49,163 nt of DNA from an uncultured Synergistales bacterium. GTDB taxonomy: Bacteria; Synergistota; Synergistia; Synergistales; Aminobacteriaceae. The notes under the pieces are model-generated. The model was not told the origin of the DNA. It searched no databases and saw only the letters and a program-made list of their open reading frames with translations. Location: assembly GCA_905233565.1 (NCBI GenBank), contig CAJOCL010000007.1:36753-85915 (forward strand), read 5' to 3'. Both the position numbers and the translations under genes were made by a program. This document shows, one piece after another, positions 42,806 through 49,163 of this stretch; position 1 is the stretch's first letter, and every line of letters begins with the position of its first letter.

Positions 42806-43798
42806 ATGGAAAAAAAGATTAAACGTATCGGAGTTTTGACAAGCGGCGGAGATTCACCGGGCATGAATGCGGCAGTCAGGGCAGTAGCGAGAACGGCGCA
42901 GCATTTCGGCATTGAATGCGTTGGAATACGCAGGGGCTGGCAGGGGCTTATCAACAGCGATTTCATAATCCTCAAGGGCGAGGTTGTCCGGCACATTCTC
43001 GGCAGGGGCGGAACGATATTATACACTGCGCGCAGTGAAGAGTTCATGACCGAAAAGGGACGCGAAAAGGCCGTTGCAACATGCAAAATGCTTGGCCTTG
43101 ACGGTATTGTCGCAATCGGAGGGGACGGAACTTTCAGGGGTGCGCTTGAACTTTCACGCTTGGGCATTCCTGTAATGGGCATTCCGGCAACAATAGATAA
43201 CGACATCGGCTGCTCAAATTACACCATCGGTTTTGATACTGCCTGCAACACTGCAATAGAATGTATCGACAAGCTGAGGGATACTATGCAGTCCCACGAA
43301 AGATGCAGCGTTGTTGAAGTAATGGGAAGACACGCTGGATTTTTGGCACTTTATGTGGGTATTGCTGTCGGTGCAACTTGCGTTTTAATTCCTGAACATG
43401 AAGTTAATTTCGAGGAAGATGTCGTTAAACGCATTCAGAATGCAAGACTTGCCGGAGCTACTCACTTCACTATCGTAGTTGCTGAAGGTGCAGGAAGCGC
43501 GATAGACATCGGGCAGAGAATCCATGAGTCATTGGGGCTTGATCCGAGAGTTACGGTTCTCGGACATATTCAGAGGGGCGGAGCGCCTACGGGGAGAGAC
43601 CGCGAGACGGCCACGAGAATGGGTTATTATGCTGTCCGTGCATTTGCTGAGGGGCGTTCAGGCAGCGTCATATGCACTCAGGCAGGAAGCATAACGGAAA
43701 TACCGATCGAAGAGGCTCTTGCAATGAAAAAGAGCCTGCCTATGATACGTTATGAAATCATGGAAGCAATTTCAGCACCGGGAGTGTTTAATAACTGA
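42806..43798 (+). CDS. pfkA: ATP-dependent 6-phosphofructokinase
   Basis: Phosphorylates fructose-6-phosphate in glycolysis, 330 residues. GVLTSGGDSPGMNAAVRA (ATP loop), GGDGTFRGALELS (about residues 102-114), catalytic PATIDNDIGCSNYTIGFDTA, VEVMGRHAGFLA and GHIQRGGAPTGRDRE are present. The Gly after GGD (GGDG) indicates ATP rather than pyrophosphate as phosphoryl donor. ATG start with AAGGAGAG upstream. It provides the lower-glycolysis link for dihydroxyacetone phosphate made by DhaKLM. The next gene starts one base after its stop. Confidence 0.96.
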   Translation: MEKKIKRIGVLTSGGDSPGMNAAVRAVARTAQHFGIECVGIRRGWQGLINSDFIILKGEVVRHILGRGGTILYTARSEEFMTEKGREKAVATCKMLGLDGIVAIGGDGTFRGALELSRLGIPVMGIPATIDNDIGCSNYTIGFDTACNTAIECIDKLRDTMQSHERCSVVEVMGRHAGFLALYVGIAVGATCVLIPEHEVNFEEDVVKRIQNARLAGATHFTIVVAEGAGSAIDIGQRIHESLGLDPRVTVLGHIQRGGAPTGRDRETATRMGYYAVRAFAEGRSGSVICTQAGSITEIPIEEALAMKKSLPMIRYEIMEAISAPGVFNN

Positions 43799-43799
43799 A

Positions 43800-44666
43800 A
43801 TGTCATACTTTCGTATTTTACTTGCCGTTATGTGTGTTCTGTTCTGCTATGCTCCGGCAAAGGCAGAAGAGATTATGACGGTCAAGACTGAGACATTTGA
43901 AATGGACTATTTCAAATTCGGGCATGGCCGTAAAAATTTTGTGATTATTCCGGGCGTCAGCGTACAGAGCGTAATGAAATCAGCTCAGGCAATCTCAGAC
44001 AGCTATAAAATTCTCACGGAAGATTTTACGGTCTATGTAATGGACCGAAGGAAAGATATTCCGCCAAGCTATTCAGTTTATGACATGGCACGGGATACGG
44101 CGGAAGCGTTGAGAGCCTTGAATCTTGACAACGTTTATATATTCGGGGCATCTCAGGGCGGTATGATAGCGATTAAGATTGCCATTGATAATCCTGAACT
44201 TGTTAAATGCCTGATTCTCGGTTCTACGTCAGCAAGGTTAAGCAAAGAAGATTTCAAGGTATTTGAAGACTGGATTAAATTGGCAAAATCAGGAAATGCG
44301 GAAAAACTTTATCTTTCATTCGGTGAAAAAGTTTATTCGAAATCCGTATTTGAAAAGATTCGGGGAGTATTGATCGAGTCAGCAAAAACCGTAACGGCTG
44401 AAGAGCTTAAACACTTTATTATTATTGTGGAAGGCGGAATCGGCTTTGATGTTGTTGATGACCTGGAAAAAATTTCATGCCCCGTGTTAATAATCGGCGC
44501 AAAAGATGATGAGATGTTGGACAGCAATGCTTCTGCTCAGATTATGGAACATTTGAGCGGTAAAACGTTCTGTGAGCTTTTCATATATGACGGTTACGGC
44601 CATGCTGCTTATGATGTTGCGCCCGACTACAAGGAACGTATATTGAAATTTGCTAATCAGTTTTAG
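43800..44666 (+). CDS. Exported alpha/beta hydrolase
   Basis: 288 residues from ATG 43800, just after the pfkA stop; an in-frame start at 43752 would lie inside pfkA. Signal peptide SYFRILLAVMCVLFCYAPAKAEE. The nucleophile elbow is FGASQGGM (Ser). Acid Asp probably lies in GAKDDEMLD and His in YDGYGHAAYD, completing the triad. The oxyanion region is VIIPGVSV. The substrate is unknown; peptidase, esterase or lipase are possible. A strong terminator follows. Confidence 0.85.
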   Translation: MSYFRILLAVMCVLFCYAPAKAEEIMTVKTETFEMDYFKFGHGRKNFVIIPGVSVQSVMKSAQAISDSYKILTEDFTVYVMDRRKDIPPSYSVYDMARDTAEALRALNLDNVYIFGASQGGMIAIKIAIDNPELVKCLILGSTSARLSKEDFKVFEDWIKLAKSGNAEKLYLSFGEKVYSKSVFEKIRGVLIESAKTVTAEELKHFIIIVEGGIGFDVVDDLEKISCPVLIIGAKDDEMLDSNASAQIMEHLSGKTFCELFIYDGYGHAAYDVAPDYKERILKFANQF

Positions 44667-44686
44667 CTAAGGATTAAAGATTAAAC

Positions 44687-44713
44687 GGGTTGGGGCTTCC
44701 TGACCCTTTTTTA
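44687..44713 (+). terminator. Intrinsic terminator after the pfkA-hydrolase unit
   Basis: GGGTTGGG-GCTT-CCTGACCC: 8 bp (including two G-U), a four-base loop, then six U residues from 44707. Confidence 0.85.
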
Positions 44714-44750
44714 TTGATATTATTTATATTAACATTGACTTGGATTATTA

Positions 44751-44827
44751 TGGTGGCGGCACCTGGATTCGAACCGGGGACAACGCGGGTATGAACCGCG
44801 TGCTCTAGCCAACTGAGCTATACCGCC
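44751..44827 (-). tRNA. tRNA-Met (CAT), elongator
   Basis: 77 nt on the minus strand with CCA encoded. Acceptor GGCGGTA pairs with TGCCGCC, the D arm is GCTCAGTTGGCTAGAGC, and the anticodon arm CGCGG-TTCATAC-CCGCG gives CAT. The T arm has GGTTCGAATCC. The paired first position (G1-C72) separates it from the initiator next to it. It could also be an Ile tRNA with a lysidine-modified CAT, but the body resembles elongator Met. Third in a three-tRNA operon. Confidence 0.92.
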
Positions 44828-44839
44828 TTGAGATTAATT

Positions 44840-44916
44840 TGGTGGCGGGGAAAGGATTTGAACCTTTGACCTTCGGGTTATGAGCCCGACGAGCTTCCAA
44901 ACTGCTCCACCCCGCG
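44840..44916 (-). tRNA. tRNA-fMet (CAT), initiator
   Basis: 77 nt on the minus strand with CCA. Begins CGCGGGGTGGAGCAG, ends CCCCGCCACCA; the unpaired position 1-72 (C opposite C) and the GGG...CCC anticodon-stem pairs (GTCGGG-CTCATAA-CCCGA) are initiator hallmarks. The variable and T arms are normal. Confidence 0.95.
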
Positions 44917-44931
44917 ATATTAAATTGTCAG

Positions 44932-45018
44932 TGGTGCCGGACGAGGGATTTGAACCCTCACGGACTTTACGCCCTCGGGATTTTAAGTCCCGTGTGTCTA
45001 CCATTCCACCAGCCCGGC
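44932..45018 (-). tRNA. tRNA-Leu (TAA)
   Basis: 87 nt on the minus strand with CCA. Acceptor GCCGGGC/GTCCGGC, anticodon loop CTTAAAA giving TAA, and a long variable arm (class II), then GGGTTCAAATCCC. First gene after the tRNA operon promoter. Confidence 0.95.
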
Positions 45019-45047
45019 GTTTAGCCTGGTGATTTAGCACAAGGGAT

Positions 45048-45076
45048 ATTTTACCCTTGATGTGCTTTAGCGTCAA
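45048..45076 (-). promoter_or_regulatory. Promoter of the tRNA Leu-fMet-Met operon
   Basis: Minus strand: -35 TTGACG (45076-45071), 17-base spacer, -10 TAAAAT (45053-45048). The predicted start is about 20 bases before the tRNA-Leu 5' end. Confidence 0.8.
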
Positions 45077-45079
45077 GTC

Positions 45080-45088
45080 TGCTATAAT
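45080..45088 (+). promoter_or_regulatory. Extended -10 promoter for the Stealth gene
   Basis: TGCTATAAT (45080-45088) is a perfect extended -10 (TGn plus TATAAT) about 38 bases before the ATG at 45126; no good -35 is needed with this type. It lies within a few bases of the opposite tRNA promoter. Confidence 0.65.
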
Positions 45089-45125
45089 CTAAGCAGTCTA
45101 AAGAAAGGTAATTGATTTAAGTAAA

Positions 45126-46157
45126 ATGAGCGATAAAAAAGATATTGATTTTGTAATTGCATGGGTTGACGGTTCAGATAAGGAATGGCAGAAGCTCAAA
45201 GCATTGTATGAAAATGAGAATAGAGTTATCGAAAAAAGCGGAGTTGCACATTATAGAGACTGGGGAATATTGCGTTACTGGTTCAGGGCAGTTGAAAAAT
45301 ACGCACCGTGGGTCAGGAAAGTGCATTTTATAACTTGCGGACAAAAACCGGAATGGCTCAATCTTAATCATTCAAAACTTAATTTTGTTAAACATGAAGA
45401 TTATATCCCTCATCAGTGGCTGCCTACTTTCAGCTCACACCCTATAGAATTAAATATATTCAGGATTGAGGGGCTTTCAGAACAATTTGTATATTTCAAT
45501 GATGATATGTTTCTTAATGCTCCTGTTAAGCCTGAAGATTTCTTTGTGAAAGGCCTTCCTTGTGACTGTGCCGGTTTGAATCCCGGTCCGACGTATATGG
45601 GAAGTGCGGCCGTTACGAATGTTACACTCAATGATTTACTGACTGTAAGCAAATATTTCAAATTCCGTAAACAGTTTAAGACAAATTTCACAAAATGGAT
45701 AAACTTAAAATACAGCTCTAAAATCTTACTCAAGACATTACTTTGTTTCCCGTTCTGTTACTGGGGGCCTTATTTGGGCATACACACATCACATTCAGCA
45801 ATTTCATATCTCAAGTCAACATTTATTGAAGTCTGGGAAAAAGCAAAAGAAGACTGTGAATTAACAAGCAGCCACCGTTTCAGGGATAAATCAGATGTCA
45901 ATCAGTGGCTCATGGAATACTGGCAGATAATGAGCGGAAATTTTTATCCAAGAAGGACTAACACTGTAGCAAGTTACGGCTCGGAAAAAATTGACAGCAA
46001 TCTAACAATAGTCATAGATGAAATTTTGAAGCACAGGCACAAAATTATTTGTGTCAATGACGGTTTGGCAATTAAGAACTTCGATGAAGTATCGGCAAAA
46101 ATACGGGAGGCATATTCTCAGATATTGCCTGAAAAGTCATCTTTTGAAATATATTAA
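45126..46157 (+). CDS. Stealth-family sugar-phosphate transferase
   Basis: 343 residues. DFVIAWVDGSDKEW (CR1, residues 8-21) and RYWFRAVEKYAPWVRKVHFITCGQKPEWLN (CR2, here cut at the Cys) with LPTFSSHPIELNIFRI and EQFVYFNDDMFLN define the Stealth family. SSHRFRDKSDVNQWL is CR3. Stealth enzymes transfer sugar-1-phosphate to build phosphodiester-linked capsule or surface glycans from UDP-sugars. The FNDDMF motif holds the likely metal-binding Asp residues. The sequence is complete, but no capsule locus adjoins it. The SD is weak (AAAGG). AT-rich codon use suggests transfer. Confidence 0.9.
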   Translation: MSDKKDIDFVIAWVDGSDKEWQKLKALYENENRVIEKSGVAHYRDWGILRYWFRAVEKYAPWVRKVHFITCGQKPEWLNLNHSKLNFVKHEDYIPHQWLPTFSSHPIELNIFRIEGLSEQFVYFNDDMFLNAPVKPEDFFVKGLPCDCAGLNPGPTYMGSAAVTNVTLNDLLTVSKYFKFRKQFKTNFTKWINLKYSSKILLKTLLCFPFCYWGPYLGIHTSHSAISYLKSTFIEVWEKAKEDCELTSSHRFRDKSDVNQWLMEYWQIMSGNFYPRRTNTVASYGSEKIDSNLTIVIDEILKHRHKIICVNDGLAIKNFDEVSAKIREAYSQILPEKSSFEIY

Positions 46158-46243
46158 AAAATTTCGTGGCTGTATGAAACCGTAAGGCTGTAATGCTGAT
46201 TATGATAAAATTTCAGACATGATATACAGGAGGCGTAAATCAG

Positions 46244-47473
46244 TTGTTGCACAATGAAATATTAACTTCAGCGGAAAAACTTGAAAAATCAATGACAGAA
46301 TCATTAATGCGTTTGTGCCGTATTCCGGCAATATCACCGCATAACGGAGGAACCGGCGAGGACGCAAAAATTCTCGAACTTGCGAAAATCATTGATGAAC
46401 TCGGCCTGAAAAATATTACCCTTAAACTTGAACATGTTGACGACGAGAAGGCAGCTTCAGGGAAAAGACCGTCATTGTTTCTTGAATGTCCGGGCAAAAA
46501 ATCGCGCAGAATCTGCATATTGTCTCACATTGACGTAGTACCGGAAGGGGACAGGTCATTATGGACGCTTGATCCGTTCAAGCCTGAAATAAGGGGTTCA
46601 AGGATTTACGGGCGCGGAGTAAGCGATAACGGGACATGCCTTGTGGCCTCGCTGTTTGCGCTCAAGGCACTTCAAGATGCAGGAATTGAACCTGAATACA
46701 CTGTTCTGCTTGCTTTTGTTGCTGATGAGGAGATGGGCAGCCATTACGGCTTGGAACAGCTTATCGAACGCGATATTTTCAGGGCTGATGATCTTGTTGT
46801 CGTGCCTGACAGCGGAAATGATGCCGGAGACTTCATAGAAATTGCGGAAAAAGCATCGTGGAAATTGATTTTTACGGTGAACGGGAAACAGGTACACGCC
46901 GCATTGCCTCACAAGGGGATAAATGCCTGCCGTGTTGCGAATATTCTTGCGCATGAGGTTGACGAAGCACTGCACGAGACATTCAAGCAGAGGAATGAGA
47001 TATTTGATCCTCCTTTTTCGACATTTGAGCCGACAAGAAGGCTTGCGAATGTCCCGGCTGTTAATATAGTTCCTGGCCGTGAAAGATTTGAGTTTGACTG
47101 CAGGGTATTGCCTGAAGTGTCGCTTGATGATGCCTTTGAAGTTGTAGAAAAGATAAGAATTGATGTTGAACGCAGGACGGGCGCGAAGATTGAACTTGAA
47201 GTGGACAGGACGGACGCTGCGGAACCCACAAAAATTGAAGATGAGGTTTGCAGCCTGCTTTCTGAGAGTATAAATAAGGTGCTTGGTATTGAACCCTCTG
47301 CGGGCGGAATAGGCGGAGGAACTTTCGCGGCGTTTTTCAGAAAGAAGGGAATCCCTGCGGTTGTCTGGGCTCAGGAATGCGAAGGGGTTGCGCATCAGCC
47401 TGATGAGTTTACGGAGATAAGCTATCTTGTGAATAATGCTAAAGTTTTTGCGCTGATGATGGCAGGAAAATAA
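46244..47473 (+). CDS. M20-family metallopeptidase/deacylase
   Basis: 409 residues. Cytoplasmic dizinc amidohydrolase. Metal motifs: ILSHIDVVPEGD (His, Asp), YGRGVSDNGTCLVAS (bridging Asp), FVADEEMGS (catalytic Glu plus ligand Glu) and VVPDSGN (Asp). HAALPHKGINA is the dimerisation-domain His, and EGVAHQPDEF gives the last His ligand. The overall layout resembles DapE/ArgE and M20A dipeptidases (the diaminopimelate-desuccinylase or PepV branch); substrate cannot be assigned. The start is TTG with AGGAGG ten bases upstream. Confidence 0.9.
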   Translation: MLHNEILTSAEKLEKSMTESLMRLCRIPAISPHNGGTGEDAKILELAKIIDELGLKNITLKLEHVDDEKAASGKRPSLFLECPGKKSRRICILSHIDVVPEGDRSLWTLDPFKPEIRGSRIYGRGVSDNGTCLVASLFALKALQDAGIEPEYTVLLAFVADEEMGSHYGLEQLIERDIFRADDLVVVPDSGNDAGDFIEIAEKASWKLIFTVNGKQVHAALPHKGINACRVANILAHEVDEALHETFKQRNEIFDPPFSTFEPTRRLANVPAVNIVPGRERFEFDCRVLPEVSLDDAFEVVEKIRIDVERRTGAKIELEVDRTDAAEPTKIEDEVCSLLSESINKVLGIEPSAGGIGGGTFAAFFRKKGIPAVVWAQECEGVAHQPDEFTEISYLVNNAKVFALMMAGK

Positions 47474-47503
47474 AAAATTTTACATAGAGTGAGGCTTGAC
47501 AAA

Positions 47504-48553
47504 ATGAAAAACTGCGTTGAGGTTGACCAACCAGAACAGACCAGACAGCATTATTTTGATTTTTTGAGGGTGTTTGCGGCATTTGCAGTAATGATTTTGC
47601 ATGTATCAGCAGAAAATTGGTATACTGCAGATGTTTGTTCACTTGAATGGGGTGTAATGAACTTCTACGATAGCTTAGTGCGTTGGGCTGTACCAGTATT
47701 TGTTATGATAAGCGGTGCATTATTCCTGAGCAGGGATATTACACTCAAAAAAATTGTCAGTAAATATATATTTAGGATATTTACTGCATTTTTGTTTTGG
47801 TCATTTATTTATGCGTTTGCATATTATGCCAAGCACAGAAATGTTATGGGGGCTATAGCATTTTTCGTGAAAGGTTCATATCATCTTTGGTTTTTGTTCA
47901 TGATCACGGGGCTTTATTTGATAATCCCGTTTGTTAAGAAAATTGCTGAATCTGCTTCGCTCACTAAATATTTTCTTCTATTGGCGTTTATATCAGCGTT
48001 TCTTATTCCTGAGTTTGTACAAATCATATCGCTGTTTTCTGAAAAGTATGGCTTATTTGCAGAAAATGTTTTCAACAAGTTTAGCTTAAATTTTGTTACT
48101 GGTTTTACTTCTTATTTCCTTTTAGGGTACCTGCTGAGTAAAGTATACATATCCCGCAATGCTGAACGCTTAATTTATACTGCTGGGATTATAGGCTTTA
48201 TATTAACCATTCTTATGTCTCTTTGCGCATCACGGTTTAAGGGTGAACCTTTTATGGGTTTTTATGATTATTATAATGTCAATGTGTTATGTGAGGGAAT
48301 TGCAGTATTCGTATTTTTCAAAGCAAAATTTAACCGTTCAGTAAAAATTATCAGGTTATTATCGCAATATTCATTTGGGGCATATCTAGTTCATGTTGCT
48401 GTTATCATGCTCCTGTTAAGGCTTGGCCTCAACTCCCTTACCTTTAATCCAATAATCTCAATTCCTGTAATTTCTGTGATTGTGTTTGTGATTTCGTTCT
48501 CAATATCTGCAGTTCTCAATAACATTCCTGTTTTGAAAAGATATATTGTATAA
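47504..48553 (+). CDS. Acyltransferase family 3 membrane protein (O-acetyltransferase type)
   Basis: 349 residues from ATG 47504; GAGG about nine bases upstream supports it over a GTG at 47489. Around ten membrane helices. HYFDFLRVFAAFAVMILHVSA carries the Arg and His of the family active site (about residues 17-37), with VPVFVMISGALFL and YHLWFLFMITGLYLIIPF following. These enzymes O-acetylate surface polysaccharides or other glycans. The gene is strikingly AT-rich and lies between the M20 gene and the end of an rRNA operon. It could modify the glycan made by the EpsG- or Stealth-type proteins, but the linkage is only inferred. Confidence 0.88.
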   Translation: MKNCVEVDQPEQTRQHYFDFLRVFAAFAVMILHVSAENWYTADVCSLEWGVMNFYDSLVRWAVPVFVMISGALFLSRDITLKKIVSKYIFRIFTAFLFWSFIYAFAYYAKHRNVMGAIAFFVKGSYHLWFLFMITGLYLIIPFVKKIAESASLTKYFLLLAFISAFLIPEFVQIISLFSEKYGLFAENVFNKFSLNFVTGFTSYFLLGYLLSKVYISRNAERLIYTAGIIGFILTILMSLCASRFKGEPFMGFYDYYNVNVLCEGIAVFVFFKAKFNRSVKIIRLLSQYSFGAYLVHVAVIMLLLRLGLNSLTFNPIISIPVISVIVFVISFSISAVLNNIPVLKRYIV

Positions 48554-48568
48554 ACATAAAATAAACAT

Positions 48569-48605
48569 AAAAAAGAGAGGAAGCCCAACAATGAACTTCC
48601 TCTCT
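48569..48605 (-). terminator. rRNA operon terminator
   Basis: Minus strand: 10-bp stem (48605-48596 with 48583-48574, AGAGAGGAAG/CTTCCTCTCT), loop of 12, then six U. It ends the 23S-5S transcript and may also serve the convergent acyltransferase gene. Confidence 0.9.
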
Positions 48606-48621
48606 TCGCTTTTTATCTAAA

Positions 48622-48735
48622 CTGGCAGCGGTCTGCTCTCCCGTGCGTACCCCGCACAGTACCATCAACGCTCGCAGGCTTAACTTCCGGGTTCGGCATG
48701 TGTCCGGGTGTGTCCCTGCCGCATCTGCCGCCAAT
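48622..48735 (-). rRNA. rrf: 5S ribosomal RNA
   Basis: Minus strand, about 114 nt. Conserved CCGAACCCGGAAGTTAAGC and GATGGTACTG are present, and the terminal helix pairs TTGGCGGC at the 5' end with GCTGCCAG at the 3' end. Ends are placed from this helix and may be off by a few bases. Downstream of 23S on the same strand. Confidence 0.95.
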
Positions 48736-48789
48736 AATCTGTCCCCTGAACATATCTTCAGCTTCATACATAACACAGTCATGAAATTA

Positions 48790-49163
<374 letters not shown>

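Noticed and set aside
44834-45076. 80-codon minus-strand ORF across the tRNA genes
   Set aside because: It reads through two tRNA genes (the typical GGMVDTRDLKSR artefact seen when tRNA-Leu is translated).
46598-47395. 265-codon minus-strand ORF opposite the M20 gene
   Set aside because: The plus frame has all M20 metal motifs; the minus frame shows no recognisable domain.

Overview
The window reads as a chromosomal segment of a diderm anaerobe. My best guess is a Synergistota (Synergistaceae-type) gut or rumen bacterium. This is inferred from the mix of peptide and amino-acid importers, type IV pilus ATPases, a FapR-led fatty-acid cluster, a PTS-type dihydroxyacetone kinase, an Rpn-type nuclease with EGR repeats, and moderate GC. 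No taxonomic marker was compared, so this is not proven. TTG and GTG starts are common, and most genes carry a clear Shine-Dalgarno (SD) sequence.

Layout. 1-10425 is all minus strand: pilT (its 3' end runs off the window), pilB, an orphan EpsG-like polysaccharide polymerase, a Zn/Cd-type P1B ATPase, a carbohydrate-binding lipoprotein, an unusual solute-binding-like protein and an orphan LivK-type binding protein. 10426-10775 is a divergent regulatory region. On the plus strand it holds a consensus promoter, a short ORF very rich in Phe/Trp/Tyr and an intrinsic terminator, placed ahead of an AroB-like gene that has lost key His residues. hpf and dapF follow. 13413-20097 (minus) is a peptide-utilisation operon, dppABCDF-pepT, with a consensus promoter. 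20257-23279 (plus) is dhaL-dhaM-dhaK plus an Rpn-family nuclease.

23396-30861 is the fatty-acid/phospholipid cluster fapR-plsX-fabK-fabD-fabG-acpP-fabF-rnc plus a ZnuA-like exported protein. glmS and an RNHCP-domain gene follow; the latter sits behind a short upstream ORF with a possible SD-sequestering switch. An LplT-like MFS gene and cysS lie on the minus strand. 36175-44666 is housekeeping: cyclophilin, a 2-hydroxyacid dehydrogenase, nnrD, a small membrane protein, tsaE, tsaB, cvpA, mutS2, pfkA and an exported alpha/beta hydrolase. 44751-45018 is a minus-strand tRNA operon (Leu-fMet-Met). The end holds a Stealth sugar-phosphotransferase, an M20 peptidase, an AT-rich acyltransferase, and the 3' end of a minus-strand rRNA operon (23S-5S-terminator).

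The most interesting element is the candidate aromatic-amino-acid attenuator at 10494-10775. Leader peptide, a 10-bp antiterminator pairing and terminator are arranged as a classical translation-coupled attenuator would require, yet the downstream AroB-like protein looks unable to do canonical 3-dehydroquinate synthase chemistry. I see no CRISPR array, insertion sequence or prophage.
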